The notes: generated from the sequence alone by a model not told the origin. A stretch of DNA of 64,000 nt from Sanguinoderma infundibulare (GCA_032821775.1 JAVLRN010000006.1:1922001-1986000), one strand, 5' to 3'. Shown: positions 25,182-37,618, numbered from the stretch's first letter. Program-made: numbers and translations.

Positions 25182-26297
25182 GTTGCAAGGGGCAGACGAG
25201 ACGTCGATGCGCGGTGATGGGCGAGGGTGGACGGCGGGAGGTCAGGGAAGTTGAGAGCTAGGTCAAAGGCACCACGCTCAACCGTTCTTATACCGACTGA
25301 CGACGACCCTAGGCATATAGGGTCCTGGCCAAGGACCATCGGACGAGTGGAGAGGCGCATGCCCAGAGTGGTAAATAGCGCCTGTGATCCGCGTATACGC
25401 AGTGCACCGAGCCCCCTGAGGGGCGGATGCAGGCGGGAGAGATCGGTGTGGCGTCCGCGATTGGACTTCCCTCGTCTGCATTGGTGCATTCAGTCTAGAT
25501 CGTTGCCTTCCGAAGAACACCGCGGAGATCCTACGACTACAATCCGGTGCATACATACTCAATCGACGGTCGTTGTGGTTGCGAATTTGAGTTTTTGGCT
25601 GATGAGGCCAGGCTTGGCGGGAACACGGGCGCTCCGAAGTGGACCCACAACTTGCGTCTGTGGCGCTTCAAACCACGCCCGCGTTTCATGTTGGTGCCCA
25701 GACCCTCCTTGGCCGAGGATAATGAAGACGTTAAGAGGATTGGCGGAGGCCAAGGTCTCGAAAATACACACTTACTTCTTGAACCCGATCAGGACCCGCT
25801 GTCGCCACTTGGGGAGGTATGTCTGGTGTGCGCTGAGGGGCTCAGTATGGTGTGCGCCGAGGATTTTGCGGAGAGAAGAACGCGAATTGTTCAAATTCAA
25901 CGCTGAACAGAAATATTCTGACATCCTTACCAACAAATTCCATGATGCAATCGACCATCGCAGGGAGTGCAATGTCACTGAAGGAGTTGAAGAAGTCGGC
26001 AACGGACTGAATTAGCCTACATTTACTACTTGCCACGGCAAGAGTGCCTTCGAGTACTTCAAAAGGTATCTGGAAGTCGACAGAGGAGTTAATACCGTGC
26101 TGCCCTATACCGCACATCGTGCTCGCATTGCGCGACGAAGCCTTGGAACAGTGATGTGTAGGAGAAACGTATTGCGCTAAATCGGTCTATTCGGATGAGA
26201 AGCAGGTTCGCCAGATGACTCAGTACTGATTCAACCACTCGACTATATAGCACAAGACGGCGCGATACTCCAGCATCATGATTCGTCAACTTTGCTT
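25182..26297. other. 1.1 kb region with no recognisable gene
   Basis: No domain or coherent splice chain was found. The left part should contain the promoter of the minus-strand gene at 25181; the right part lies 3' of the gene ending at 26298. A 262-codon plus-strand frame (25227-26015) shows no recognisable feature. Confidence 0.35.
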
Positions 26298-27429
26298 TCA
26301 ACAAAGCGAGATCTTCCGATCAAGTGGCGGCGCTCGCTTTTCGAGGATCCCGAGTCCCCTCCTGAGAATGCGTTTGAAGGAGTTCGTGGATCTCCCTTTT
26401 GAATTGTTCCTGCAAGAAGTATGAGATCGCGTGGTCCGATCCCGGGAAAGAACCTCGCGCGACTCCAACCAGAAAGTGGTCTGAACACCTACGCTCTGTT
26501 TGTATTCGGTGGCCAGAGGCATGGTTTTCGCATAAACCCAGTTGTATTCGTCCATCATGCGTTCGCGCTGGATTTCGCTCGCGGTCAAGTACCGGGCAAT
26601 GCGGAACTATAGCGCAGATATCGTAAGGGTGCACGATGTCCGGGAACAGCAGAGCAACTCACCTGGACGTCCTTGCTCCGGATGGCGCGGAAGTCCGCGA
26701 GAGTCTGAGGGAATTGCCTGTCCAGTTGCCTCTGCTTATCCTCCTCGACTTTCCGCAGCCTGTTGTATTTTTTACTTAACGGATGTAGTGCAGTCAAGTG
26801 GGCATAGTGGTGCCTATCAAGCTGATCGTCGAAAGAGGAAGCCATATCGAAGCAGGAACGGGATGTTTGGTAGAAGGCCTACGCGCGGCATGAGCTCACT
26901 TCCTAGGATACAGTAGCAGCGAGAAGTCATACCTCTACGTCTTGGTTCTCGACATCAGGTTTAGACCGCGACATATCTAACATCTCGTTGTAGTAGTCCT
27001 GCGCGTGCCACTCGTACAGAGTTCGGACCTCCTCCAGGTGTTTCTTCTTTAGTTCCTGCATGCGCTCCTTCATTTCCGCGGACGACTCAGGAGCCTCGTT
27101 TTCACGCCGTATTTCATTCAATCTGCAGGATTATCGTAAACCGCCATTCGGATGTAGAATGTACAACATACGTACCCGGGAAAGAACGTTCCCTTCAGCT
27201 CCATCATATCCTCGACAAACTGTCGCCTTTGCACCGCGTCGTAAAGTGCCTGACGTTCTTCCTTGGACGCGCTGGCTCCCTTCGACGCGATTTCGTGTAG
27301 GTTGACCTGCGCAGACGGTCCAACGGCGGCGCCTGACATGGAGAGCTCGACGGACTCCATGAAACCGTTATGGTCCCTGTAGAGAGGCTGGGGCCGCCTT
27401 CGCGCCGTGCTGGAACTAGCTTCGGGCAT
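26298..27429 (-). CDS. Charged coiled-coil orphan protein
   Basis: Four exons join in frame: 27429-27176, 27122-26933, 26878-26663 and 26606-26298, about 322 residues. The middle is rich in Glu, Lys and Arg with heptad-like stretches such as EMKERMQELKKKHLEEVR and KYNRLRKVEEDKQRQLDRQF, which suggests a coiled coil. I do not recognise the family. An odd point lies near 26490-26450. The open frame used here continues to 26298 with an unnatural Arg/Ser/Thr-rich tail. The neighbouring frame ending at 26320 (containing HAISYFLQEQFKREIHELL) looks more protein-like. Either an intron was missed or there is a frameshift, so the C-terminus is unsure. The gene starts 177 bases from the divergent CWC27 gene and probably shares its promoter region. 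Confidence 0.6.
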
Positions 27430-27606
27430 TCTTGGAAACACAGTGAAAGGGGTGGGAGTTCGGGAGTTGTAGAACGGGAGCAAAGTTCAAGTTGAGCGAG
27501 ACGGTCCGCGCGCCGCGAGCGCGAAGGTGGCGAGAGGCGCGCGTTGTAGACGTCACTTTGACTTTGACCTTGACCACGACCCGCACTCGCCTCCAGCCTC
27601 GAGACC
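27430..27606. promoter_or_regulatory. Shared divergent promoter region
   Basis: Only 177 bases lie between the ATG of the minus-strand coiled-coil gene and the ATG of CWC27 on the plus strand, so both must be driven from this short stretch. No TATA box is evident, which fits housekeeping expression. Confidence 0.45.
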
Positions 27607-29646
27607 ATGGCGCTGCCTACCAATGGACGCGTAATTGTGGAGACGTCGGTTGGGGAGATCGATATTGAGCTCTGGTCGAAGGTACGTGTTTTGCTGCCTG
27701 CTTCCTGTCGATCTGCTGAAGTGCGTCCAGGAAACACCCAAATCATGTCGGAACTTCATTGCATTGGCTATGGAGGGTGCGTCGGGTCCATGGCATTACC
27801 CCGTCGCTTGTTCTCATAGGTTATCTAGGCTACTACGATGGCGTCATATTCCACCGGTGCGAACCACTCGAATAGTTTCGCACGACGTGAGGAATGACCT
27901 CTTGTGCCTTATAGAGTCGTCCCAGACTTCTTGGTTCAAACTGGAGATAGGACAGGAACGGGTGGTGGTGGAGAGTCGTTCTTTGGAGGTGTGTGCACCA
28001 CCTTTGTTGATGCGGACATTCAACCGACAAGTCGACCAGAGCCGTTCGAGGATGAGATTCATCCGCGTTTACGTTTCGTGCACCGAGGTCTGGTCGGGAT
28101 GGCAAACAACGGGACCAAGAGCTCGAACGACTCCCAGTTCTTCATCACGCTCAGTCAGTGTCTCGCCCACTCCTGATCCCCTTCTATGACGTTCACCGTA
28201 CCGGCCCTCAGATCGCGCGGACGAGCTGAATGGCAAGCATACCCTCTTCGGACGCGTCATAGGTGACACTTTCTTCAGTGAGTCCTTCCCATACCCCCCG
28301 CGCGCACATGCAGCGGCCTCATACGTACCCCATATAGACGTCCTGAAGATCGGTGAAATGGGTACGCTGGTCTTCGCTCTTGATTGGCTCTTCGCTGTGT
28401 CTTAGGTCGCTTCTACTAGAGCTTGACGACAATGAACGTCCGCTATAGTGCGTTCCTATGTCTATGTATACCTTTCCACTTGTCGCTGACGTTGGCGAAC
28501 ATAGTCCACCCAAAATCAAGCGCGTGCGCATCGTCGACAATCCGTTTGAAGACATTGTTCCCCGCATAACTGCAGAGGAGAAGCGCGCCCAGCAGCGTGC
28601 ACGCGAGCAAGCGCAACGGGAGCGCGAAGAGGAACAAAGGCGACGCGGTGCAAAGAAGTGAGCCTATCTCTGGGCTTGGCAGGGACATGAGGTCTGATTG
28701 TATGCGCGCGCGATAGGGACGTGAAGTTGCTCAGTTTTGGTGGGGACGAAGAGGCAGAAGAAGAGCCCGTCGTATTCAAGAAGAAGCCGATTGTGCGACC
28801 AGATCGTGAGCTCGCGTTCATTCGCGCCCGCTTCGCTTGATTGCACTCACACTTGGCCAGTTATCGACAACCCAGACATCCCTGCGATTATACCCGGAGT
28901 ACCCGAGCCGACAGCAACCAAGAAGTCGTCAAAACGAGATCGTGCTGAGGCGGATGCCCCACAAGTGAGTGTCTCAGGTGCATTCACAGTTCATTCATGC
29001 TCACCGCGCTCGCTAGGCTGAGAAGAAGTTGTCCAAGAAGGACAAGGACGAGAGCGACATCACCAAGATTCGCGAACAGCATGAGCGCGAGAAGGCCGCC
29101 TCGAGCAATTCGCGCCAGACGGAGATCGAGAAGATGGAGGCGGAGATCCGCAAGCTGACGCGCCGTCCTGGAGAGGGGAGCGACGACGACGAGCCCGCCA
29201 AGAAGAAGCCGAAGAAGTCGTACCTCGAGGAGGAGCTGGCCAAGTACGAGAAGGGTCGCGGACTGAGCAAGAAAGGCAAGGCGCGCAAGGACGAGGGCGA
29301 CGTGCTGGCGGCGCTCGATAGCTTCCGCTCGAAGCTCAAGAGTACGACTGTGGAGGAGTCGCCTCCGCCAGAGCAGGAAGATGTTGCCAAGGCTGATGGC
29401 GAAGGCCATGGCGAAGACTCTAAAGTTGGAGAAGGGGAAGGGATAGAGGTGGACGACGATGTCGGCTTCCTCGGACACCTGCTACAGTTCCCGAAAGGCA
29501 ACGAAGAGGAGACGGCAAAGGCGGAGCGCGAGTACGAGGTCATAGACCCGAGGCAACGAGGTGCACGAGCGAGGGAAGAGGAACGCGAACGCAAACGCGC
29601 AATGAAGGCGAAGGACGTTACAGGCGGCCGGGGCTACCGAAGGTAA
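27607..29646 (+). CDS. CWC27: Cyclophilin-type spliceosomal protein CWC27
   Basis: About eleven short exons join cleanly. The N-terminal cyclophilin domain (residues about 1-170) shows GRVIVETSVGEIDIELWSK, NFIALAMEG, DGVIFHRVVPDFLVQTGD, GTGGGGESFFG, EPFEDEIHPRLRF, GLVGMANNGTKSSNDSQFF and HTLFGRVIGDT. It is followed by the CWC27 signature IKRVRIVDNPFEDIVPRIT and a long charged, Lys/Glu-rich tail with FGGDEEAEEE and KKSYLEEELAKYEKGRG. CWC27 is a component of the activated spliceosome; the cyclophilin fold mainly serves as a binding module. Very short introns of about 50-60 nt occur throughout. The gene is divergent from the one at 27429 and converges on thymidylate kinase 122 bases further on. 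The stop follows a GGRGYRR ending. Confidence 0.95.
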
Positions 29647-29768
29647 CGGTTGTCCCACCTCCTCCGCCCTTCTCTTGAGTATTGCGCATGTATTGCTATA
29701 GTTCGTTGTACATTGTTATATCGTCTTCTATTCCAGATCCCACCCTCGTGCATCCATGGACACCCGAA

Positions 29769-30599
29769 TCAGATATACAAATGCGCGTTCCTCACCCGTT
29801 CGTCCAAGTCCGCCCACAATCTTCCAAGCGGCCTGGCTGTCCCTTTCGATAGAGGCTGAACGAGCCGCCACAGCTCCTGCGCGACCTCCTCCTTTCCCTG
29901 ATCCGCGTCCACCGCAAACCATCGTGACCCATCACCCATTTCCACACCGATGCGCTCGAACACATGTTCGACGCGTTCCTGGAAGTCTGTCTTCTCGTAG
30001 CGCTCCTCGCCGAATCCTCCCCGCGCGCGCTGCTGCTCAGGCGAGACGGCGAGGAAAAGAGTGATATCCGGCGCGGGCAGCGCGATGTCGGGTCCCCGGC
30101 ACCACTCGTAAGACATTCCGGGCGCGTTCTTCGCGGCCGAGAAGGCGATACCCGAGAAGGCATAGCGGTCGCAGATGACTGTCGTGCCAGACTCGAGCGA
30201 GTCTTGTATCGATTTGCTGCAATGTCATGCACGTCTATAAGCCACAACCGGATCGAACAGCCATAATCACACCATAACACTCACGCAAGTTCCCAGCGGT
30301 TTGCAGAGAAGAGGAGATGAATCGAGCGGTCGTCCATCTCGGACTCGGAGCGCAGGTACGGGTCGATCAATTTACCGATCGGCGTGGAGCGGTCTGTGCG
30401 AGCAAACACGCGACGACGGCATTTGAGCGAGCCGGTTTGGCAACAGCTCGGTCACTCACTCACCGGGAAACTTGACGAGCCTCACGGCAACTCCTTCGGC
30501 CTTCAGGCGCTCCTCGAGGAGAGCGACCTGGGTGCTCTTGCCAGACCTGTCGAGGCCTTCGACGGCGATGAACGCTCCGCGTGTCTTCCTTTCGGTCAT
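29769..30599 (-). CDS. CDC8: Thymidylate (dTMP) kinase
   Basis: It phosphorylates dTMP to dTDP for DNA synthesis. The start at 30599 gives [20 protein letters not shown]; the P-loop GLDRSGKST is at residues about 15-23. The exons are about 30599-30460, one around 30390-30290, and one from about 30219 to 29769. Spliced, the Cdc8 motifs appear in order: [21 protein letters not shown], then the catalytic [15 protein letters not shown] and [12 protein letters not shown]. Total length is about 215 residues, as usual for the family. An open frame upstream of 30599 extends to 30992 but has no homology, so the ATG just before the P-loop exon is chosen. The C-terminus has an extra stretch of about 20 residues after the usual end. 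Confidence 0.92.
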
Positions 30600-32058
30600 C
30601 GCGAGGAATGCAGTAGTGCGAAGAGGGTGTATGCGGGAAGGGGAGAGGTGGTGGTACGAACCAGAAGACGCGTAAGTGGGACGCGCGATCAACAGACGCG
30701 TCGCGCGTACTGCTGCTCGGCAACTTCCGATTCTCCCCACCAAACCCCGTCTGCATATATCGATGGAGATCGCACGTTTCACAGAATGAATAGGTGCGGT
30801 CGTAACGAAATATACTGTCATGAGCTGATGGAAGATTAGGTGATTCCAAAGATTCCAATAAATTGCCATGAAAGGCCGCCGATGCAACGTATAATAGTTG
30901 GCAGTAGCCTTCAAAGCTTCACGCTCCGAGTCCGAGGGACGATCGCAGTATAGTACACTAGTAAACGCGCTTTGTGAGTACATACGTATCATACCACAAA
31001 CAAAATTCTGCTCACATCAAATAGTGCAGGCCATAAATTAGAATCAGCGGTAGGCCTTCCGCCGGTGTCCATAGCCTACCCCTCCACTCTCGTCTTCCAT
31101 GCGGAGCTGCCCGCGGACGGAAAGCTTCCCTCGCCGATCTTCGACTGGGGTCTGTCGCCGTACACGATCACGGTGACCGCGTGCCCGATCAGCTGGGGAC
31201 TCGCAGGTGATACTTTTTGCGACGTCGCCACCGGAGAGCCCGGCATGCACTGGTGCGCCTGTGAACCTCACTCTGTCGCCGTACGGGGTATGTCGTCTTG
31301 CTTTGGCTTTGATTTGCATTTGATTGATCGAGTTATGCGTTCGCATAGGCGACCAAGCTCCGCATCTCCGAGTTCCCAACATTCCAAGCTGGTGCCTGAG
31401 AAGTGTATATGTCCGTGTTCTGCATAGAACAGGCTCAGTGTCGGGAAAGTCACGATGATGCTTTGCCTGTAGTGCTTATAATACTGTTGAACTCTGGACA
31501 GCTGACAACTCCTCATTAGCATTCGAGATGGAATTTACGACGGGCCTTCCGTTGTCGCCTACTAAAAAGCTAGTTGTCAGTGTGTCATCCTCCCTGACAT
31601 CATTGCCTGCTCGGGGAGCGTTCCGTTGACTGTCGAGCTCAATGAGTGACAAACGTCAACGTTCAATAATTTCATTGCGCACACACGGACATAAACATTC
31701 TACGAGCGACGACGAACAGACCAGATGTCGCTTTTTATTGACGTGAGGTGAGTGAAGGGCGATAGATACTGATACAAAAAAGGATTGCTACACGGATCTG
31801 CCACAGGGAGGAGCGCAGATCATCTAGACATACCGAGGCAAATAATATTAGACAGTCCCAAAGATGCCGAAGATCATGATACACTATGCGCGCCGCACCC
31901 CCCGATTCAGACCCTCCAGGAGCTAGGCCGAGGTGACGCAAGCGGCGAGATTAACGTATGTGTGCACGAGCACTAAGTGGGAGAATTGAAAAGAAAGACG
32001 TCAACGAGGGGATGTGTATGTCCCGAACGAAGAAAAGCGAACGTAGACGGACACCGGG
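30600..32058. other. 1.5 kb region with no firm gene
   Basis: The left end should be the thymidylate kinase promoter. A plus-strand frame starting at 31065 has a Cys- and Pro-containing stretch of about 70 residues that could be a small exon, but no partner exon or known domain was seen. The rest looks non-coding. Confidence 0.35.
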
Positions 32059-34446
32059 TTACTTCGACCAGTGCTTGAACAGTCCCTTCAGCGACTTGAG
32101 CCGCGGACGCGGGCTCGGCCGCGGTGTGCTCGGCTCCGAGCTGGTCCCGTCCCCATTCCCACTCCGCGTGGGGAACGACGGGAAGGGGACGACCTGCACC
32201 GTCTGCTCTCCCTCGCTTTGCACCGTCTTGTGTGCACGCCCTCCACGCGATGAAGACGCGGATGGTGGGACAGGGAAAGGAAGGAGCGGCATTGCAGGAA
32301 TGGGGTCCGAGCGCCTGCTGCCTTCGTTCGAGCTGGGATTCGCAGCGCCGCTGGCAGGGGGAGCATCCGTGCCAGAATTCGAAGGCGGATTTTTCTTCGA
32401 TGATAGCCATGCCGAGGGTCCCACCGGTTGTCGGGGCCGAACAATGGCGTTCGGCGCGGTCTGTGGACGGCGAGAAGGCTTCGCGGCACCCAGGAATAGA
32501 GCATTAGCCAGGGACGCCTCCAGCTCGTCAAACTCTGCTTGTGCAGGGTTCGCGAGCATGAGTGCAGCCGGTTTGCGCCGGCGGACACGGGCGGCTTCAG
32601 GCACGGAGCGTTTTGAGGGTCGACGGCGGCTGCGGTAGCCAGACGCGGCGCGAGCGACGGGAGAACTAGAAGAGCCGACCAGGAACTCGGGAGCGCCCTG
32701 CACACACGCGCACGAGTAATATCGAACGTCGATTAACCTCTCATACGCGGACATGACGAGAGGAGATGACGCACCATGGGCTCATAGATGTACGTGTTCT
32801 CCAAGCTCGTACGAGGCGGGGAGCGGCTCCCCGATTTCGGTGTCTGAAGTCGCAGTGTCAGCGACGAGAAGCCTCGGGCATGCAGAGAACGACCGACTGA
32901 CCTGCTCGTGGCCGCCTTCCTCTTCCTCTTCCTCCACTTCCCCGACGACAGCCTTCCATTTCCCCTTCTCAGAGGCGCCCCACGCACCGTAGTCGTCCAT
33001 CCACTCCAGCTCTTCTGTTTCTCCGCACCCCGCGTCTTCCACATTCCCTGCCCGGTTAGTCGGCAAGGGACCATTGTCATTTAGTGAGCCCAGCAGGCTC
33101 TCAGTCGACGGATTTGTCACCACGATGTGGGGAACGGCGAGCCTCGTCAGCGGCTGAACCGAATCAAGCCGCCCGTCCCTTTGCGGGAGCCGAGGAGGAC
33201 GCGGCGTGATCGGGCTGCTCTCTTCTGCAATGGCGGCAGGCATCTCGTTTTCGCGCCACGGGCTAAAGTTCGTTTCTATCACGGGAACGCCGGAGACCTT
33301 CAGCGAGGCAGCGAGCTGCTCGACCTCGCGCTTCGGATCCTGGCCCATGATCGAGGCGGCCAGCTCTTCGAGCTCCCTGAGCGTGGCCTCGGCGTCGAAC
33401 GAAACCGGACGGATGCTCGGTATGCGGGACGGCCGCTCCTGTGGCGGTAAGCGAAAATCCAAATCCAGGGTGGCGTCTTCCTCGGAAGACGTGTCGGGCT
33501 CTGTGTGAAGGGGCACAGGCGGGAGGGCTTTGTTAAGGAGCACTGGGGATGGAAGAGGCGAGGGCAGTGGTGAGGACGACGGCGACAGAGACGGAGACGC
33601 AGAAGGAGATGGAGCCGGGGAGAGACGCGACAGATGGCATCCGTCCGTGGGAGCGACCACATAGTAATCTGTGGATGGGCTTGAGAATGCGGTGGAGGGC
33701 GAGGAGCGATCCATCGTTGCGCGCAGTTGGAAAATGTGCTGGGTCTCTGGGTCTGATGATGGCATCCACGTTCTGGGCATCGCCGACTCGCTCGCGCTGC
33801 GCGAGTTCACCGCGGGTGCAGAAGCCCCGCTGAACGTCGACGGCGGGAGCCGGACTGGCGCGAGCTGCGACATGGACGCTGTTGCCCGCGGTAGACCACG
33901 TCCAAGTTGCAGCTGTGAGATCGAAACGCTGCTGCGAGGTTGACCGAGGTGGGACATCGAAGCACTGCTCCGTGGCTCGAAGATCGGCGTGCGATGTAGA
34001 AAGAGCGGGGTCGCGCTCCGCCCCCGGCGAATTACCAGGGGAGCGGTAGTCGCGGTCGGCGGCGCGCTGACCTGCGGAGAGGAAACGAACGTCATAGCCA
34101 CGGTAGCAGACATGGCGAGGGAGGGAGGGGCGCTGACGACAGCGGCACGAGGGGGAGAGCCGGTTGAAGAGACCGGGCCATAAGATAGTCGGGGGATAGA
34201 GCGGTGCAAAGCCGGAAGCATAAGTGCCTGTCTCCGCCGCAAATGCTGAGAAGCCCGGCGGACAGGAGCACTGACGTGGGCACGTCGGAAACGCGTGCGG
34301 TCAAAGAGATCGCGCCGAGAGCGTGGCTGCCGGAGCACGGACGTCCTGCGTGTCCTGCGACTGCCGTTACCGTTGCCGCTACCCTGCATCCTCGCGTCTA
34401 GGGCCCGGGGCGGCCTGGAAGGCTTTGCGGGGACAAGGGAGGCCAT
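32059..34446 (-). CDS. Ser/Pro-rich orphan protein
   Basis: Three exons, 34446-32902, 32843-32775 and 32697-32059, give 750 residues; every junction keeps frame and uses GT-AG. The chain is low-complexity, rich in Ser, Pro, Ala and Arg, with an acidic Glu run (GEVEEEEEEGGHEQ) at the end of exon 1. More conserved-looking stretches are RRDLFDRTRFRRAHVSAPVR near the start, TLRELEELAASIMGQDPKR in the middle and LKSLKGLFKHWSK at the very end. The small middle exon encodes TPKSGSRSPPRTSLENTYIY. Nothing links it to a known family; it may be a disordered scaffold or regulator. Confidence 0.65.
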
Positions 34447-34892
34447 CTGGGTCAGCAGGATGAAGAGATCATCCTGGGCGTGGTTGGATGAGGGAGAAAT
34501 ATGGGTTCCCCGGCGCGAGCAGTGCGGTAAAGTTCGGCCCTCGTGAATGCGACCACCCAGGCACGGATACGATGGACACCGCAGCCAGCCACGGGGCGGT
34601 GCATTTTGAGTTTGGAGTGGATGAGCACGCTGGTGGACAGATTTGCAGTCCGCTCCCGGAGGTCGGTGTCAAGTCGCACGATGGGAACTATCAGGGCGGA
34701 GAAGAGTACATCATCAAAGAACGCGTTGGAAGACAGCTGCAAAGATAGATAGGGCACCCCCCGGTCTGGTCAACCGATGTCGACGCAGAGCAGGTCGGTG
34801 CTCACGTAATGCTGGCCCGCTCGGGTCGTTGAATGGGGTTGGAGCTTGAAAGGGGGAAGGGTGTGGCAGACATCGTGGAAATGCAAGCTTTC
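34447..34892. other. Intergenic stretch between two minus-strand genes
   Basis: About 450 bases lie 5' of the orphan gene at 34446 and 3' of the DUF202 gene ending at 34893. It probably holds the promoter of the former. No gene was seen in it. Confidence 0.4.
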
Positions 34893-35365
34893 TCAGACGT
34901 CGGTGGAGATGAGCATCAGGCAGGTGGCGAAGACGAGCGCGCCGACGACGCTCAGAATCGCCAAGTGTGTTCTGCACATATGAATGGAGACAAACAGATG
35001 GAACGGTGAGTTCCTTGCAGCGAGTGGTTTCGAACATCAGCCTGGAAGCGGGACACTCACTGGCTCGCCCGCAAGAAGCCCCGCTGGGCCTTCATATCGA
35101 TGTATCCTTGCCAATACTCCCAGAAGCCCGCCGTGATGGCGAGCACGGCCGCAATCAGTTCGATCCAGGAAATGGCGAGACCGATCTTCGAAGGCGGCGT
35201 GCGCGCGGAACCAGGATCAGAAGGCGTGGGGAGACGTGCGTGGAGAAGGAGCGATGCGAACGACAAGGAGAGCAGCACAGCCAGGCGAAGATGGGAAAGC
35301 AAGTTGCGCTCGAGCATAGCAAAGTCTCTGGCCTCACTTCCTCTGATCTTGTGTTCACAAGCCAT
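34893..35365 (-). CDS. DUF202 family small membrane protein
   Basis: Two exons, 35365 to about 35060 and about 34970 to 34893, give about 127 residues. The family signature is SEARDFAMLERNLLSHLRLA followed by three hydrophobic segments: LAVLLSLSFASLLL, LAISWIELIAAVLAITAGFW and LAILSVVGALVFATCLMLI. DUF202 (YidH-like) proteins occur in bacteria and fungi. Related domains are attached to fungal vacuolar transporter chaperone (VTC) proteins, so a membrane role is likely, but no activity is established. The start at MACEHKIRG is the first Met that leaves a short polar leader before the domain. The protein should be membrane-embedded with the C-terminus ending just after the third helix. Confidence 0.82.
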
Positions 35366-36088
35366 GCTGGACGACGATGATGGTGATGCAGGAAGACGAC
35401 GATGTGGTCTGAGCGCCCGCGGCCAGTGGTGGCACTGGTCGCCGTCGGACAAGGAGCGGCCCAATGAGCATTAAGACTCCATGAAGTTGCCGCAAACACG
35501 CCAACAACTGCCAACAGTCCCTCACAGTCAGCAAGTTACGATAACGACTGATAGAAGTTCCAGAGCGATGCAATTGTCGAAACCATCCCTTGTCTGTCTT
35601 GATAGTGCTCCATGCTATAACACTTCTCTTCAAAGGCACGAACAAGAACCAGTTCGCAGTACAACCTGCAACATTCATTTCCTCTTCCCTTGATGTTTCA
35701 GGCGCTATTAAGAGGATCATATTGCAGCCTCGTTCAACCACGAGCGGACATTGGCGGCAGTACCCACTCTCCCCCGACACCAGAAGGACCTGTATTCCCC
35801 CTCCATCGTTTCTAACTCCTATCTTCCAAGCATGCGATCGACGAAGGATGTCGTTACCCCAATTATCATCAACATACCAGACTCTCCATGCATTGGAAGC
35901 GAGGACATCGGTCGCTCCTGCAAAGCTGTGGCATCAGCGACCGTCTTGCCCGGCTTCACTGTGGTGCACCTCGACATAAGTGGTTGCGTGCAGGGATATG
36001 GCAGAGGTAGCCGGTGCGTCGTGATTCTTCCAAAAGTTGTTGGATCTGAGAGATATTTCCACCACAAACCATAGTGATGGCGTCCATA
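35366..36088. other. 720-base region with no recognisable gene
   Basis: Between the start of the DUF202 gene and the stop of HUS1, both on the minus strand. No domain or splice chain was seen; it should include the DUF202 promoter and the HUS1 3' untranslated region. Confidence 0.4.
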
Positions 36089-37618
36089 TCACAGGGGCTC
36101 GTCAAACTGCGCAGGGACGTAGAACGTGAGCACGCCGCCTGAGTCATTGACGTCCCCGATGTAGGCGTAGAGGATCATGCAATGGTTCGCGCATAAACCT
36201 GTGTTCAACGGCGACGAGGTGTTAGGAAATACAGGGAAAGGCGAGTGAGAGACTGTTGACGAACATGCGATGGTCGAATTCGAGATGACATGGCAATTGA
36301 GGAACTTGGTAAGGGACTTGTGCGAGACGATCAACTCATGCATCTCGGCTGGGTCCTTTGCCTCCGAGTCATTGATGTTCTGACTGCTGTCGGGATTCTG
36401 GGTGTTGTCGAGATTCTGGGTGCTGTTGGGATTCTGGGTGTTGTGGGCATTGTCGGGATTCTGAGTGCCATCGGGATTCTGAATGCCATCCGGATTCTTG
36501 ACTGTTCAGCGTGCCATCAAAAGTATGTTAGATCCCACTGTTGACCATTGACAGCGACAAGTACGCATGAAACCGGAAGTGGAACTAGTCCACTGGTAGG
36601 ATGCTAGCATTCGACTAGTATTCCTATATATATATCCTTCCGTGGCGAGTAGTGAGCGAAGCACGCATCTCCTCGTGCAGACGCAAAGCCCGCCGGACGG
36701 TGCCCCCAATCTGATGAAAAAAAGCATGTGCGACACTCACTCATAGAAGGGTTGCTCAATCCACTCCAGCTGATGTCGACGCGCGCATTCTCTGTGCTCA
36801 CCGATAGCTGGAAATCGCCTTTATGGTTCGCGCGGAAGTGGATGCCATCGTCCGCAAGTGGCCGCAGACGTTCGACGACGGTTCTAAGCTTGCTTAAAGG
36901 CGGGAGCATGATGTGCACCTGCAACGATGATGAGACAAGTGCGTGATGCAGTAAGGAGTATGCGGGACGCGCCTGTGGCTCTGGACACATAGGTTCCGTG
37001 AGCCGTTCGGCATCGGCGTGGCGCAGCACGTCGACAACGAGCTGCTTTTGTATCTGGGCATTACTGCCCATGACGGTCGTCCCTTGCATCTCGAATCTCA
37101 GCACCGATTTCTTGTCGTGATTCTTGGCCAGCCTGGGGAGAGGGCGTCAAGGAGTGGACGGCTGGTAAGGTCAAGAAGCGACTTACTTCATGATGACCTG
37201 GCTATCAGACGAGATAAAAGACGGGTTCTTGGACGAGGCGGCGGCCGCGGAATTGAGGGCAGAGAGGAGGGAGTCGGTGAAGACGGATATGGCGATCTCG
37301 TTGTTAGAGTTGGACTGTATGCGATACTCGGTGAACAGCGACGAGACTTTGACGGTGCTGACATTCCAGTAAGCGTGAGCCTTGCATGGCGGACTCGAGG
37401 AGGGTGCTCACGACCAGACTTGGATGCCGCCTTCGTTGGCATCCCCGGTGCAGATGATGCGCATTTCCTGCTCTCCAAACTTGACGATGCATTTCTTCTG
37501 GAGTTTGTCGACTGACTGCACGAGTTCTGTAAAAATTGAGGACAGTGCATGTGCTCATAGAGGGCAGATACGCACTAACAAACGTATCGACGTTGATGAT
37601 TGTAGCTCGGAAACGCAT
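36089..37618 (-). CDS. HUS1: DNA-damage checkpoint clamp subunit Hus1
   Basis: Hus1 with Rad9 and Rad1 forms the ring-shaped 9-1-1 clamp that signals DNA damage to the ATR-type kinase. The N-terminus is MRFRATIINVDTF, followed after short introns by QSVDKLQKKCIVKFGEQEMR, EYRIQSNSNNEIAI, SVLRFEMQG, KQLVVDVL, then IMLPPLSKLRTVVERLRPL, ARVDISWSGLSNP, and the C-terminal HVISNSTIACLCANHCMILY with YIGDVNDSGGVLTFYVPA. These are the expected Hus1 blocks in order. An insertion before the last block, encoded about 36500-36370, contains an Asn/Pro-rich repeat of the type QNPDxT; see findings. One intron, from about 36745 to 36510, is unusually long for this gene, so a small exon could be hidden there. 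Confidence 0.9.
36370..36505 (-). repeat. Short tandem repeat coding for QNPD-type units inside HUS1
   Basis: On the plus strand the units read like GGATTCTGGGTGTTGTC and variants, at a step of 18 bases with some shorter steps. In the HUS1 frame they give QNPDG(I/T), QNPDNA, HNT, QNPNST, QNLDNT and QNPDSS. The repeat sits between the second half of the clamp fold and the last conserved block and stays in frame. Confidence 0.8.

Noticed and set aside
30600..30992. N-terminal extension of thymidylate kinase
   Set aside because: The extra 130 codons have no family counterpart; the Met at 30599 lies right before the P-loop as expected.
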